Assembly: GCF_028473145.1 (NCBI RefSeq)
Contig: NZ_CP092370.1
Location: forward strand, 186,001 to 250,000
DNA from: Flavobacterium sp. CBA20B-1
GTDB taxonomy: Bacteria; Bacteroidota; Bacteroidia; Flavobacteriales; Flavobacteriaceae
Length of the DNA: 64,000 bases
Direction of reading: 5' to 3'
Each line of letters begins with the position of its first letter. The first letter of the stretch is position 1. Shown here piece by piece: positions 26,662-35,302 of the stretch. The notes below the pieces were generated by a model. It saw nothing but the letters and a program-made list of their open reading frames with translations. It was not told where the DNA came from and did not search any database. The position numbers and the translations under genes were made by a program.

Positions 26662-27633
26662 ATGAAAGGACCCATTTCACAATTTATCGAACATAATTAC
26701 CGTCATTTCAATGCAGCAGCTTTGGTTGATGCCGCAAAAGGTTACGAACAACATTTATTAGAAGGCGGTAAAATGCTTATTTCGTTAGGCGGTGCCATGT
26801 CAACAGCCGAATTAGGCGTTTCGTTGGCAGAAATGATTCGTCAGGATAAAGTACATATTATTTCGTGCACAGGTGCCAATTTAGAAGAAGATGTGATGAA
26901 TTTGGTGGCACATTCGCACTATAAAAGAATACCTAATTGGAGAGATTTAACACCAGAACAAGAACGCGAATTGTTAGACACGCACTTTAACCGTGTAACA
27001 GATACATGTATTCCTGAAGAAGAAGCATTTCGCCGTTTACAACAACATTTAGAAGATGTGTGGCATGCTGCAGAAGCTAAAGGAGAACGCTATTTACCTC
27101 ATGAATTTTTGTATCAAGTGGTAAATTCAGGCGTTTTGGAACAATATTATGAAATCGATCCAAAAGATTCATGGATTGTTGCAGCATCAGAGAAAAATTT
27201 ACCAATTGTTTGTCCGGGTTGGGAAGATTCAACCACAGGAAACATCTTTGCAGCAAACGTAATCAAAGGAAATTTACAAGCTTCAACAGTAAAATCGGGT
27301 ATTGAATACATGATTTATTTAACAGAGTGGTACCGTGCCAATTCAGCAGGAAAAGGCGTTGGGTTTTTCCAAATTGCTGGTGGAATTTCAGGTGACTTCC
27401 CAATTTGTGTGGTTCCAATGATGTATCAAGATTTAGAGTGGGAAGATGTACCTTTCTGGTCATATTTCTGTCAAATCTCCGATTCTACCACTTCTTACGG
27501 TTCTTATTCAGGTGCCGTTCCAAATGAGAAAATTACTTGGGGTAAACTAGATATTGATACACCAAAATTCATGATCGAATCAGATGCAACAATCGTGGCA
27601 CCACTTGTATTTGCTTATATATTAGGACAATAA
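26662..27633 (+). CDS. Deoxyhypusine synthase-like protein
   Basis: This 323-residue protein has the DHS fold features: LISLGGAMSTAELGVSLAEMI (about residues 38-58), IISCTGANLEEDVMNLV (about 66-82), PIVCPGWEDSTTGN (about 184-197) and FFQIAGGISGDFPI (about 234-247). In bacteria, which lack eIF5A, homologues are thought to act on polyamines, for example in homospermidine formation. The arginine decarboxylase 112 bases upstream agrees. The conserved catalytic lysine region of eukaryotic DHS is not clear here, so the exact reaction is uncertain. Confidence 0.85.
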   Translation: MKGPISQFIEHNYRHFNAAALVDAAKGYEQHLLEGGKMLISLGGAMSTAELGVSLAEMIRQDKVHIISCTGANLEEDVMNLVAHSHYKRIPNWRDLTPEQERELLDTHFNRVTDTCIPEEEAFRRLQQHLEDVWHAAEAKGERYLPHEFLYQVVNSGVLEQYYEIDPKDSWIVAASEKNLPIVCPGWEDSTTGNIFAANVIKGNLQASTVKSGIEYMIYLTEWYRANSAGKGVGFFQIAGGISGDFPICVVPMMYQDLEWEDVPFWSYFCQISDSTTSYGSYSGAVPNEKITWGKLDIDTPKFMIESDATIVAPLVFAYILGQ

Positions 27634-27660
27634 AAAAAATCAAAAAAAAGCTTCAAAACA

Positions 27661-27693
27661 TTTGCATAATTCCGTGTAGCTATAGTATTTTTG
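27661..27693 (+). promoter_or_regulatory. Promoter of the acidic-tail protein gene
   Basis: TTTG at 27661-27664 and TATTTTTG at 27686-27693 are 21 bases apart and match the Bacteroidetes consensus. Transcription would begin near 27700, which places the true start codon at 27715 and excludes the ATG at 27691. Confidence 0.65.
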
Positions 27694-27714
27694 AAGCACC
27701 TAATTACTACAATA

Positions 27715-28146
27715 ATGAAACGAATAATTGTTGATTACGCAAAATTAACAAACGAAATTTTAACCCTGTTAGTTGATAAATTTCCCGACGGATACGACGA
27801 CGCAGACGTTATTCAGTTTACCAATGCAAAAGGCGAATTAATTGAAGCTGTTGAGGTGCGTACAGAAGATACCATATACTTAGTAAAAGTAAGTACAAAA
27901 CTGCAAGACCGAATTGAAAACTTTGAAGAAGAAGAGGAGTTGCCAGCCGTTGATTCTATCAATGTGAAAGAGTTAGACATAGACGAAGAAGAAGAAGAGA
28001 GCAAGCCTAAAAAAGCATCAAAGAAAAAAGCCGACAAGCGCAAAAACGACGAGGACGAGGACGAAGATTATGATTCAGACGATGATGATTTTGACGATGA
28101 CGATGACTTCGAAGACGACGACGATTTTGACGATGAAGAAGAGTAA
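27715..28146 (+). CDS. Small protein with a long acidic tail
   Basis: This 143-residue protein has a folded N-terminal part of about 70 residues (KRIIVDYAKLTNEILTLLVDKFPDG, then VEVRTEDTIYLVKVS). A lysine-rich linker (about 95-112) and a tail made almost only of Asp and Glu follow. Flavobacterial homologues are often labelled DNA primase without basis; nothing like a primase motif is present. An acidic tail of this kind could mimic nucleic acid or bind basic proteins. The start was chosen from the promoter position. Confidence 0.8.
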   Translation: MKRIIVDYAKLTNEILTLLVDKFPDGYDDADVIQFTNAKGELIEAVEVRTEDTIYLVKVSTKLQDRIENFEEEEELPAVDSINVKELDIDEEEEESKPKKASKKKADKRKNDEDEDEDYDSDDDDFDDDDDFEDDDDFDDEEE

Positions 28147-28147
28147 T

Positions 28148-28182
28148 AAAAAAATCTAACTTTTTTAAGTTAGATTTTTTTT
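28148..28182 (+). terminator. Terminator after the acidic-tail gene
   Basis: Arms AAAAAAATCTAAC (28148-28160) and GTTAGATTTTTTT (28169-28181) are perfect with an eight-base loop and end in a T-run. The structure starts 2 bases after the stop codon. Confidence 0.85.
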
Positions 28183-28279
28183 GCATTAAAACATTTGTAA
28201 AGACTTGCTCAAAATCAATAATTAAAATGCGATAAATAATCATAAAAATTGTAAATTTACACCCAAACATCACATCGCT

Positions 28280-28828
28280 ATGAGTTCAAAAATACTGTTA
28301 ACTTCGCAAGAGGTTGATATCATCTTACATCGTTTAGCGTGCCAATTAATTGAAAAACACAACGATTTTTCGAATACCGTTTTAATAGGCATTCAACCGC
28401 GTGGAAAATTTTTAGCACAGCGTATTGCGCATATTCTTTCGGCTCATTACGGAATTGCAGCTATTCATTTAGGGTTTTTAGATATTACTTTTTTTAGAGA
28501 TGATTTCCGCCGGAGCAACAAACCATTGGAAGCCAACAAAACACAAATCGACTTTTTGGTGGAAAATAAAAACGTAGTTTTTATAGATGATGTGCTTTAC
28601 ACTGGTAGAAGCATTCGTGCGGCTTTAACAGCCATTCAATCGTTTGGAAGACCTAGCGAAATTGAGCTTTTGGTATTGATAGATCGTCGTTTCAGCAGGC
28701 ATTTACCCATTCAACCCGATTACCGAGGCAGACAAGTAGATGCTTTTAACAATGAAAAAGTGAAAGTGCAATGGAAAGACGAAGATGCCACTGCCGATGA
28801 AGTATATCTTTTATCAAATCCCGTATAA
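28280..28828 (+). CDS. pyrR: PyrR-like phosphoribosyltransferase
   Basis: This 182-residue protein has the type I PRTase loop motif VVFIDDVLYTGRSIRAAL (about residues 94-111) and the PyrR-specific LVLIDRRFSRHLPIQPDYRG (about 132-151). In Bacillus, PyrR is a uracil phosphoribosyltransferase that also controls pyrimidine genes by attenuation. It precedes pyrB by 31 bases, so the two form a pyrimidine operon. No obvious antiterminator/terminator pair is seen upstream, so RNA-level control by PyrR here is uncertain. Confidence 0.92.
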   Translation: MSSKILLTSQEVDIILHRLACQLIEKHNDFSNTVLIGIQPRGKFLAQRIAHILSAHYGIAAIHLGFLDITFFRDDFRRSNKPLEANKTQIDFLVENKNVVFIDDVLYTGRSIRAALTAIQSFGRPSEIELLVLIDRRFSRHLPIQPDYRGRQVDAFNNEKVKVQWKDEDATADEVYLLSNPV

Positions 28829-28859
28829 ATAATCAAAACGATTCAACAGCAAATTCAAA

Positions 28860-29786
28860 ATGAAAGAATTAAGCGTTAACCATTTATTAGGTATAAAATA
28901 CATCAATAAAAATGATATTGAATTAATCTTTGAAACTGCCGATCAGTTCAAAGAAGTTATCAACCGTCCCATAAAAAAAGTACCTTCGTTACGCGATATC
29001 ACCATTGCCAATATTTTCTTTGAAAACAGCACGCGAACCAAATTGTCATTTGAACTGGCACAAAAACGTTTGTCTGCAGATGTAATTAGTTTTTCGGCAG
29101 CACAATCTTCTGTAAAAAAAGGCGAAACTTTGATTGATACCGTAAACAATATCCTTTCCATGAAAGTAGATATGGTGGTGATGCGCCACAGCAATCCAGG
29201 AGCAGCCCACTTTTTGTCGCGCAATGTAAAAGCCAGTATCGTAAACGCAGGCGATGGTGCACACGAGCATCCCACACAAGCTTTGCTAGATAGTTTTTCA
29301 ATTAGAGAACGTTTGGGAGAAGTAGGCGGAAAAAAAGTAGTTATTGTGGGCGATATATTGCACTCTCGCGTAGCCTTATCAAACATTTTTGCACTCCAAA
29401 TGCAGGGAGCAGAAGTAATGGTATGCGGTCCGAAAACATTGATGCCGCGATACATTACCGATTTGGGAGTGAAATACGAACCTAACTTGCGAAAAGCATT
29501 GGAATGGTGCGATGTTGCCAATATGCTTCGCGTACAAAACGAGCGTTTGGATGTGAATTATTTCCCTTCAACCCGCGAATATGCACAGCAATATGGTGTG
29601 GACAAAGCATTGTTGGATTCTTTGGATAAAGAAATTGTAATTATGCACCCTGGCCCAATCAATAGAGGGGTTGAAATTACTTCTGATGTAGCCGATTCGC
29701 AGCAGTCTGTGATTTTGGATCAAGTGGAAAATGGTGTAGCAATTCGTATGGCAGTGATTTATTTACTTGCATCTAAAATAAAATAA
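28860..29786 (+). CDS. pyrB: Aspartate carbamoyltransferase catalytic chain
   Basis: This 308-residue enzyme joins carbamoyl phosphate and aspartate in pyrimidine synthesis. The carbamoyl-phosphate site FFENSTRTKLSFE (about residues 52-64) is complete, followed by KKGETLIDT, VVMRHSNPGAAHFL, HEHPTQALLD (about 137-146) and the closing IMHPGPINRGVEI (about 261-273). No regulatory chain gene (pyrI) follows, so a catalytic trimer without PyrI regulation is likely. It is cotranscribed with pyrR. Confidence 0.97.
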   Translation: MKELSVNHLLGIKYINKNDIELIFETADQFKEVINRPIKKVPSLRDITIANIFFENSTRTKLSFELAQKRLSADVISFSAAQSSVKKGETLIDTVNNILSMKVDMVVMRHSNPGAAHFLSRNVKASIVNAGDGAHEHPTQALLDSFSIRERLGEVGGKKVVIVGDILHSRVALSNIFALQMQGAEVMVCGPKTLMPRYITDLGVKYEPNLRKALEWCDVANMLRVQNERLDVNYFPSTREYAQQYGVDKALLDSLDKEIVIMHPGPINRGVEITSDVADSQQSVILDQVENGVAIRMAVIYLLASKIK

Positions 29787-29900
29787 TTGTATTTTTAGAA
29801 GAAAAAGGAAAATCGCCTTTACTAAATTATTTGTTGCAAACAAAAACAAATATAGATATAGCGATTCCATGAGTTCCAATAAAAACATAACTGTATAAAT

Positions 29901-30227
29901 ATGAAAGTAAAAGAAAAAAATAACATTGTTGTATTTAAAAAAAGCAGCGAAGATTTTGCTGATTTTGCTGAAAAAATAATGGATCAACCCAATGTTTTCA
30001 AAGGCAAAAACATCATTATCGATTTAGAAGAAATAGCGTTGCGCCCGTCTGAAATTATTCCTTTTGAACCATTGGCAGTACTTCAAAAAAAACAAAAAAA
30101 ATCGTTTGTAATTGTAGCCGATATTGATTTTGATGAAGTTTCAGAAGAGATAATTGTTGTTCCAACACTTCAGGAAGGTTTCGATATCATCGAAATGGAA
30201 GAAATTGAAAGAGATTTGGGGTTCTAA
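29901..30227 (+). CDS. Conserved small protein upstream of rnz, STAS-like
   Basis: This 108-residue protein has alternating strands and helices (NIVVFKKSSEDFADFAEKI, KNIIIDLEEIA, KSFVIVADIDFDEV, TLQEGFDIIEMEEIERDLGF). That order is compatible with a STAS-type fold as in anti-sigma factor antagonists, though no phosphorylatable serine motif is obvious. It ends 23 bases before rnz. In Flavobacteria I recall the same pairing, so a linked role in RNA metabolism is possible but unproven. Confidence 0.7.
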   Translation: MKVKEKNNIVVFKKSSEDFADFAEKIMDQPNVFKGKNIIIDLEEIALRPSEIIPFEPLAVLQKKQKKSFVIVADIDFDEVSEEIIVVPTLQEGFDIIEMEEIERDLGF

Positions 30228-30250
30228 ATCGTTTTCAGAAAAAAACATTC

Positions 30251-31156
30251 ATGAAAGTAAGTATTTTAGGTTGCTATTCGGCAACACCACGCACCATCAC
30301 AAATCCCACATCGCAAGTATTGGAAATCAACAACCAAATGTATTTAATCGATTGCGGAGAAGGAACACAAGTGCAGTTGCGCAAGCACAAAATTAAATTT
30401 TCGCGTATCAATCATATTTTTATATCGCATTTGCACGGCGATCATTTTTTTGGATTGATTGGATTAATTTCTACATTTTCACTTCTAAACCGCCCGAACG
30501 ATTTGCATATTTATGGCCCAAAAGGCATTAAAGAAATTATTTTGTTGCAAATTAAGTTAAGCAAATCATACACCAAATACAATCTGCATTTTCATGAATT
30601 AGAAGCAACAGAATCGGAACTGATTTTTGAAGATGATAAGATAGCAGTGCACACGCTTCCTTTAAAACACCGCATATATGCTAATGGATTTTTGTTTAAA
30701 GAGAAACCAGGTTTGCGCCGTATAAATATCGATGCCGCTACTGAGCAAAGAATTGATGTTTGCTATTTTAACAAGCTAAAACAAGGCAGCGATTTAAAAA
30801 AAGAAGACGGAACAATTATTAAAAATGAAACTGTAACTTTTGATCCACTGCCCACCCAAACCTACGCATTTTGCTCGGATACTATTTATAATGAAGCACT
30901 GATTTCGATGATTGAAAATGTGGATGTGTTGTATCATGAAAGTACTTTTTTAGAAAAAGATATCGACAAGTGTTTGCCAACGGGGCATTCCACCGCCATT
31001 CAGGCAGCCACTATTGCAAAAAAAGCGGGTGTTAAAAACTTGATTTTAGGACATTATTCCACACGATATGCCGATATTAATTTGTTTAAACAAGAAGCCG
31101 AAACAGTTTTTCAGCCCGTGCAACTAGCAGATGATGGCTTGGTTTTTAAATTTTAG
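30251..31156 (+). CDS. rnz: Ribonuclease Z
   Basis: This 301-residue metallo-beta-lactamase-fold endonuclease removes tRNA 3' trailers. The start ATG at 30251 gives MKVSILGCYSATP. The metal site HxHxDH is present in FISHLHGDHFFG (about residues 58-69). DTIYNEAL (about 215-222), the acidic zinc ligand region HESTFLEKD and the late His in LILGHYSTRY (about 260-269) complete the family pattern. It overlaps no neighbour and is followed after 4 bases by pdxH. Confidence 0.95.
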   Translation: MKVSILGCYSATPRTITNPTSQVLEINNQMYLIDCGEGTQVQLRKHKIKFSRINHIFISHLHGDHFFGLIGLISTFSLLNRPNDLHIYGPKGIKEIILLQIKLSKSYTKYNLHFHELEATESELIFEDDKIAVHTLPLKHRIYANGFLFKEKPGLRRINIDAATEQRIDVCYFNKLKQGSDLKKEDGTIIKNETVTFDPLPTQTYAFCSDTIYNEALISMIENVDVLYHESTFLEKDIDKCLPTGHSTAIQAATIAKKAGVKNLILGHYSTRYADINLFKQEAETVFQPVQLADDGLVFKF

Positions 31157-31160
31157 AAAA

Positions 31161-31805
31161 ATGACAGATTTAAGTAATTATAGAAAATCATACGAAAAAA
31201 GTGAATTGTTGGAGTCGATGATCGACGAAAATCCGCTCATGCAATTTAGAAAATGGTTCCATGAAACAGAAGAATTTGGTGGGGTAGAAGAGGTGAATGC
31301 CATGACGCTTTCAACACTTGGTTTAGATGGATTTCCAAAATCGCGCATTGTTTTGCTTAAAAAGTACGATGAAAACGGTTTTACATTCGTAACCAATTAC
31401 GATTCTGAAAAAGGCAAAGCATTGTTGCAAAATCCGCAAGTTTGTTTGTCGTTTTTTTGGCATTCTTTAGAACGTCAGGTTATCATTAAAGGTATAGCTG
31501 AAAAGCAAAGCGAAGCATATTCCAATGGATATTTTCATTCGCGCCCCAAAGGAAGTCAACTAGGTGCTGTGGTTTCACCTCAAAGCGAAGTGATTCCAAA
31601 CCGTGAATTTTTAGACACAAAACTAAAAGAATTAGAAGAGAAATTTGCTAATACCGAAGTAAATCGACCACCAAATTGGGGCGGTATTTTAGTAAAACCG
31701 GTTTCAATTGAATTTTGGCAAGGCAGACCCAATAGGCTGCACGACCGCATTAAATATACGCTTAATCCTGATGGCGATTGGTTTATAGAACGTTTAGCGC
31801 CTTAA
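31161..31805 (+). CDS. pdxH: Pyridoxine/pyridoxamine 5'-phosphate oxidase
   Basis: This 214-residue FMN enzyme makes pyridoxal 5'-phosphate. The start at 31161 (MTDLSNYRKSY) is preferred over the ATG at 31131 because it avoids overlap with rnz and matches the family's N-terminus. Key blocks are NAMTLSTLGLDGFPKSRIVLLK, FVTNYDSEKGKAL, FFWHSLERQVIIKG, SQLGAVVSPQSEVI and the substrate-binding C-terminus EFWQGRPNRLHDRIKY. Length and motifs are complete. Confidence 0.96.
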   Translation: MTDLSNYRKSYEKSELLESMIDENPLMQFRKWFHETEEFGGVEEVNAMTLSTLGLDGFPKSRIVLLKKYDENGFTFVTNYDSEKGKALLQNPQVCLSFFWHSLERQVIIKGIAEKQSEAYSNGYFHSRPKGSQLGAVVSPQSEVIPNREFLDTKLKELEEKFANTEVNRPPNWGGILVKPVSIEFWQGRPNRLHDRIKYTLNPDGDWFIERLAP

Positions 31806-31815
31806 AAGTCATAAA

Positions 31816-32403
31816 CTATTCAAACTGAATTTGAACGATTCGCAATTCATCGGCATCAATAACTTTATTGCTGTTAAAATCATTTAAAAAAATAAAAGTC
31901 AATTGGTTTTCGTTCCATTTTTCAATAGGAAATTGTTTTCCTTCAAAATTAAAACGGTTTATATTCCACTCAAACAAACCTAACTCCTTTTTTTTAGCCA
32001 TTAATTCTACGTTTTTATGCGATTCGTTTTCATAAAATAGATAATGGTGCGCATACTTGCTAATTTCTGCAGTTGTGTAGTACCCATTGTTATCAGGCAA
32101 TACTACAGCAACTTCTTCTAAAAACGGAATTAAATTTATGAGATTGCCTTCCTCAATTACTGGCATATTACTCCTTTCTTTAACGATGGTAACCTTTAAT
32201 CCATTAAAAATTTCTCTTGAAGAATTATGCAATCTACTTTGAAATTGTATAGCAAAAGGCTGTTTTTTCAAATGAATTTTTATGTTTTCTGATGTGATTT
32301 TTTCCTCTACACCATTTTGCACAATAGTTATTTCATTTGTGAAGTGTTGTGCATACATACAATGCGAAGCAAAAAGCAACAAGGTCATTAAAATTTTACT
32401 CAT
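31816..32403 (-). CDS. Secreted protein of unknown function with an EF-hand-like end
   Basis: This 195-residue protein has a signal peptide (residues 1-19, ending CMYA). The mature part is beta-rich and not recognised. The C-terminal segment DFNSNKVIDADEL (about residues 176-188) has the spacing of an EF-hand or dockerin calcium loop (D-x-N-x-N-x-x-I-D-x-x-E). It is convergent with pdxH, 10 bases away. Confidence 0.75.
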   Translation of the reverse strand: MSKILMTLLLFASHCMYAQHFTNEITIVQNGVEEKITSENIKIHLKKQPFAIQFQSRLHNSSREIFNGLKVTIVKERSNMPVIEEGNLINLIPFLEEVAVVLPDNNGYYTTAEISKYAHHYLFYENESHKNVELMAKKKELGLFEWNINRFNFEGKQFPIEKWNENQLTFIFLNDFNSNKVIDADELRIVQIQFE

Positions 32404-32496
32404 TTGGAGTGCAATAAGAATTGTGTAGGTACTATTTTAAACGAAATTAACAATTTTGTTCAAAAAAACCCTTCTTTTTTTTAAAACAAATAATGG

Positions 32497-32504
32497 TATA
32501 TTTG
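32497..32504 (+). promoter_or_regulatory. -7 promoter element of the esterase gene
   Basis: TATATTTG matches TAnnTTTG and lies 16 bases before the ATG at 32520. A -33 TTG is not clear at the expected place. Confidence 0.4.
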
Positions 32505-32519
32505 CGGCAAAAATTGTTG

Positions 32520-33206
32520 ATGAAAATCTTTTTGAAAATCGTTTTTTTGTTTTTAACCATAAGCGCTTTTGGACAGCCGACTGCAATAGTAAACAAAACA
32601 GCCTATAATTTTTGGATGAATGAACCCCAAAATACAACTGATAAAGCACCATTAATTGTATTCTTACATGGAAAAAGTTTGTCGGGCACAAATATAGAAC
32701 GCGTGAAACGTTATGGTGTTTTAAAAGGTGTTGAGAAAGGATTAGATATTCCGGCTTATATAGTTGCACCGCAACTTCCATCGGGACCATGGAATGCAGA
32801 TAAAGTGGATGAAATTGTGCAATATATGATTAATAATTATTCCATTGATGAAGCCCGCATTTATGTCACAGGAATGAGTTTAGGTTCGTATGGAACCATG
32901 AAGTATATAGGTGAATACCCAAATAGGGTAGCTGCAGCGGTATCAATTTGTGGAGGTGGTGATGTGAATGATGCATGTAATTTAGCTCAAGTTCCCATAA
33001 AGGTTATTCACGGCGATAAAGATTTTATTGTTCCGCTTTCGGAGTCACAAAAAATTGTGAAGGCAGTAAAAAAATGTGACAAAAATGCACCAATTGAATT
33101 CGAAATTGTAAAAGGAGGAAATCATGGCAGTGTAGAAGATTTGTACCGCCACATGGAATTATACGAATGGTTGTTAAAACATACAAAAGCCAATAAAGCG
33201 TTGTGA
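32520..33206 (+). CDS. Secreted alpha/beta hydrolase (esterase/phospholipase type)
   Basis: This 228-residue protein starts at 32520 (MKIFLKIVFLFLTISAFGQ, a signal peptide of about 19 residues); the longer frame includes the promoter. The catalytic triad is visible: Ser in VTGMSLGSYG (about residue 123), Asp in VIHGDKDFIVP and His in KGGNHGSVEDLY. It resembles dienelactone-hydrolase or PHB-depolymerase-like esterases. The substrate is unknown; export suggests an extracytoplasmic ester or peptide. Confidence 0.85.
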   Translation: MKIFLKIVFLFLTISAFGQPTAIVNKTAYNFWMNEPQNTTDKAPLIVFLHGKSLSGTNIERVKRYGVLKGVEKGLDIPAYIVAPQLPSGPWNADKVDEIVQYMINNYSIDEARIYVTGMSLGSYGTMKYIGEYPNRVAAAVSICGGGDVNDACNLAQVPIKVIHGDKDFIVPLSESQKIVKAVKKCDKNAPIEFEIVKGGNHGSVEDLYRHMELYEWLLKHTKANKAL

Positions 33207-33356
33207 AAAATAATGGTTTTATCATATTGAAAAGTTAATATGAGAGGATATTATTGTTAATTGATATAAAATTATTGAAAACTAGGGTGTGAAATTTTTG
33301 TGATTTCAAAAATTGTTTTAAAATCTAAAAATCTAACTGAAAAAAAAGCAAAACCA

Positions 33357-33388
33357 TTTGTTTTCAACAAAAAACTGTTATATATTTG
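33357..33388 (+). promoter_or_regulatory. Promoter of the rpsF-rpsR-rplI operon
   Basis: TTTG (33357-33360) and TATATTTG (33381-33388) are 20 bases apart, a full match to the Bacteroidetes consensus. The ribosomal protein operon starts at 33423. Confidence 0.75.
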
Positions 33389-33422
33389 CACCCAATTTTA
33401 TAACAAATTAAATAGAATTATT

Positions 33423-33764
33423 ATGAATCATTATGAAACTGTTTTCATTTTGAATCCCGTTTTATCTGAAACTCAGGTAAAGGAAACAGTACAGAAATTC
33501 GAAGATTTTCTTGCTTCAAAAGGGGCTAAAATGATCTCTAAAGAAGATTGGGGCTTAAAAAAATTAGCTTACGAAATTCAAAACAAAAAAAGTGGTTTTT
33601 ACCATTTGTTCGAGTACACTGTACCAGGTGATGCAATTATTGGTTTAGAAACTGAATTTCGTCGTGACGAAAGAGTTATGCGTTTCTTAACAGTAGCTTT
33701 AGACAAGCATGCAATTTCTTGGGCAGAGAGAAGAAGAGAAAAATTAAAAACTAAAAAAGCGTAA
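33423..33764 (+). CDS. rpsF: 30S ribosomal protein S6
   Basis: This 113-residue protein starts at 33423 ([16 protein letters not shown]), the usual S6 beginning; the open frame further upstream lies before the predicted transcription start. S6 binds 16S rRNA together with S18. [25 protein letters not shown] and the late [14 protein letters not shown] block are diagnostic. It is the first gene of the operon, 5 bases before rpsR. Confidence 0.98.
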   Translation: MNHYETVFILNPVLSETQVKETVQKFEDFLASKGAKMISKEDWGLKKLAYEIQNKKSGFYHLFEYTVPGDAIIGLETEFRRDERVMRFLTVALDKHAISWAERRREKLKTKKA

Positions 33765-33769
33765 TTATC

Positions 33770-34066
33770 ATGTCAACAATTGAGCAATCTGCAAAAGGAA
33801 AAAAAGACGGAGATATCAGATATTTAACGCCTTTAAACATTGAAACAAACAAAACTAAAAAATATTGTCGTTTCAAAAAATCTGGAATCAAATACATCGA
33901 TTATAAAGATGCTGATTTCTTATTGAAATTCGTTAACGAGCAAGGTAAAATTTTACCGCGTCGTTTAACAGGAACTTCTTTAAAATACCAAAGAAAAGTA
34001 TCTGTAGCTGTAAAACGTGCGCGTCACTTAGCTTTAATGCCTTACGTTGCAGATTTATTAAAATAA
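33770..34066 (+). CDS. rpsR: 30S ribosomal protein S18
   Basis: This 98-residue protein shows the S18 core [16 protein letters not shown], then [20 protein letters not shown] and the C-terminal [12 protein letters not shown]. It binds the ribosome platform with S6. The N-terminus is longer than in E. coli, as is usual in this phylum. Confidence 0.98.
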
Positions 34067-34129
34067 TAACAAATTAAAGTTGTTGCCTCGTCATTGGCGG
34101 GCTAACTTCTCTTTAAAAAGGACAACAAC

Positions 34130-34570
34130 ATGGAAATTATCTTAAAACAAGATGTTCAAAAATTAGGATTTAAAGACGATGTGGTAACTGTAAAACCAGG
34201 TTACGGTCGTAATTTCTTAATTCCTCAAGGTATGGCTGTTTTGGCTACACCGTCTGCTAAAAAAGTTTTAGCTGAAAATTTAAGACAAAGAGCTCACAAA
34301 GAAGCTAAATTAATCGCTGATGCAAACACTACTGCAGAAGCATTAAAAGCTTTAGAGATCAAGATTGCTGTTAAAGCTGGTGGCGAAAAATTATTTGGTT
34401 CGGTAACGAACGCTGATATTGCTGCAGCTTTAGAATCAAACGGTCAATCAATCGACAAAAAATTCATCACTTCTGGTACTATCAAACGTTTAGGTAAATA
34501 TACTGCAAACGTTCGTTTACACCGCGATGTAATCGTTGAATTACCATACGAAGTTGTTGCTGCTGAGTAA
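34130..34570 (+). CDS. rplI: 50S ribosomal protein L9
   Basis: This 146-residue protein has the N-terminal domain motif LKQDVQKLGFKDDVVTVKPGYGRNFLIPQG (split about residues 4-33). The connecting helix and the C-terminal rRNA-binding domain (GSVTNADIAAAL) follow. It is the third gene of the operon. The 63-base gap after rpsR contains GTTGTTG and CAACAAC segments that could pair around the ribosome-binding site. Confidence 0.98.
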   Translation: MEIILKQDVQKLGFKDDVVTVKPGYGRNFLIPQGMAVLATPSAKKVLAENLRQRAHKEAKLIADANTTAEALKALEIKIAVKAGGEKLFGSVTNADIAAALESNGQSIDKKFITSGTIKRLGKYTANVRLHRDVIVELPYEVVAAE

Positions 34571-34592
34571 TTAGTTGCAAAATAGTATAATG

Positions 34593-34622
34593 AAAACCTT
34601 CTTTTTTTAAGAAGGTTTTTTT
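34593..34622 (+). terminator. Terminator of the rpsF-rpsR-rplI operon
   Basis: Arms AAAACCTTC (34593-34601) and GAAGGTTTT (34611-34619) are perfect, followed by further T. It lies 22 bases after the rplI stop. Confidence 0.85.
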
Positions 34623-34637
34623 TATTAAATTTATCGA

Positions 34638-35207
34638 ATGAATTTTTTAGATTTAAACCAAAAACTTACCGGTAATTCCAACCATATTGCTGTATCAACC
34701 TATCAATCTCCGTTGGGTTTAATGTTTTTAGGTGCTACTGAAAATGGAATTTGTCTGGTGGAATTTCACGATCAAATTCATTTAGAAAAAACGCTTTTAA
34801 AGTTAGCTGAAAGCTTGAATGCGCAGTTTGTGGAGCAAGAAAATCAACATTTAAGTCAATTAAAAGACGAACTTGCTTTATATTTCGATAAAAAATTACA
34901 GAAATTTAAGGTTTCATTGGTATTTACAGGAACCGATTTTCAACAAAAAGTGTTTCAATCGTTGCTACAAATTCCGTACGGAAATACATCAACCTACAAA
35001 AAACAAGCAATTTTTTTGGGCGATGAAAAAACGATTCGTGCAGTTGCAACTGCGAATGGTTTGAACAAAATAGCCGTTGTAGTTCCGTGCCATAGAATTA
35101 TTGGCAGTGATGGCTCTATGATTGGCTATGCAGGAGGAATTTATAGAAAAGAAGCTTTATTGCAGCTAGAAGGTGCTTTAGCACAAAATCAATTGGTTTT
35201 GTTATAG
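34638..35207 (+). CDS. ogt: Methylated-DNA-[protein]-cysteine S-methyltransferase
   Basis: This 189-residue suicide repair protein removes alkyl groups from O6-guanine. The acceptor cysteine is in VVVPCHRIIGSDG (about residue 152), and YGNTSTYKKQAI with the following ANGLNKIAVV block forms the DNA-binding HTH of the Ada/Ogt C-terminal domain. The first 80 residues match the Ogt N-terminal ribonuclease-like part. There is no AraC or alkyl-sensing domain, so it is a stand-alone enzyme. Confidence 0.9.
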   Translation: MNFLDLNQKLTGNSNHIAVSTYQSPLGLMFLGATENGICLVEFHDQIHLEKTLLKLAESLNAQFVEQENQHLSQLKDELALYFDKKLQKFKVSLVFTGTDFQQKVFQSLLQIPYGNTSTYKKQAIFLGDEKTIRAVATANGLNKIAVVVPCHRIIGSDGSMIGYAGGIYRKEALLQLEGALAQNQLVLL

Positions 35208-35270
35208 TTTTTGTACAAAAATATATTTGTTAATACATTTTAAATATATTCTTGATTTATAATATCTAAA

Positions 35271-35295
35271 AAACCGTTCTAAAAAAGAACGGTTT
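35271..35295. terminator. Bidirectional terminator between convergent genes
   Basis: Arms AAACCGTTCT (35271-35280) and AGAACGGTTT (35286-35295) are perfect with a five-A loop. The T-run is better on the minus strand, so it mainly ends the 35303-37032 minus-strand genes. Confidence 0.75.
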
Positions 35296-35302
35296 GAATA
35301 AT

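Noticed and set aside
27691..27714. Upstream ATG for the acidic-tail protein
   Set aside because: It overlaps the -7 promoter element, so it would not be in the transcript.
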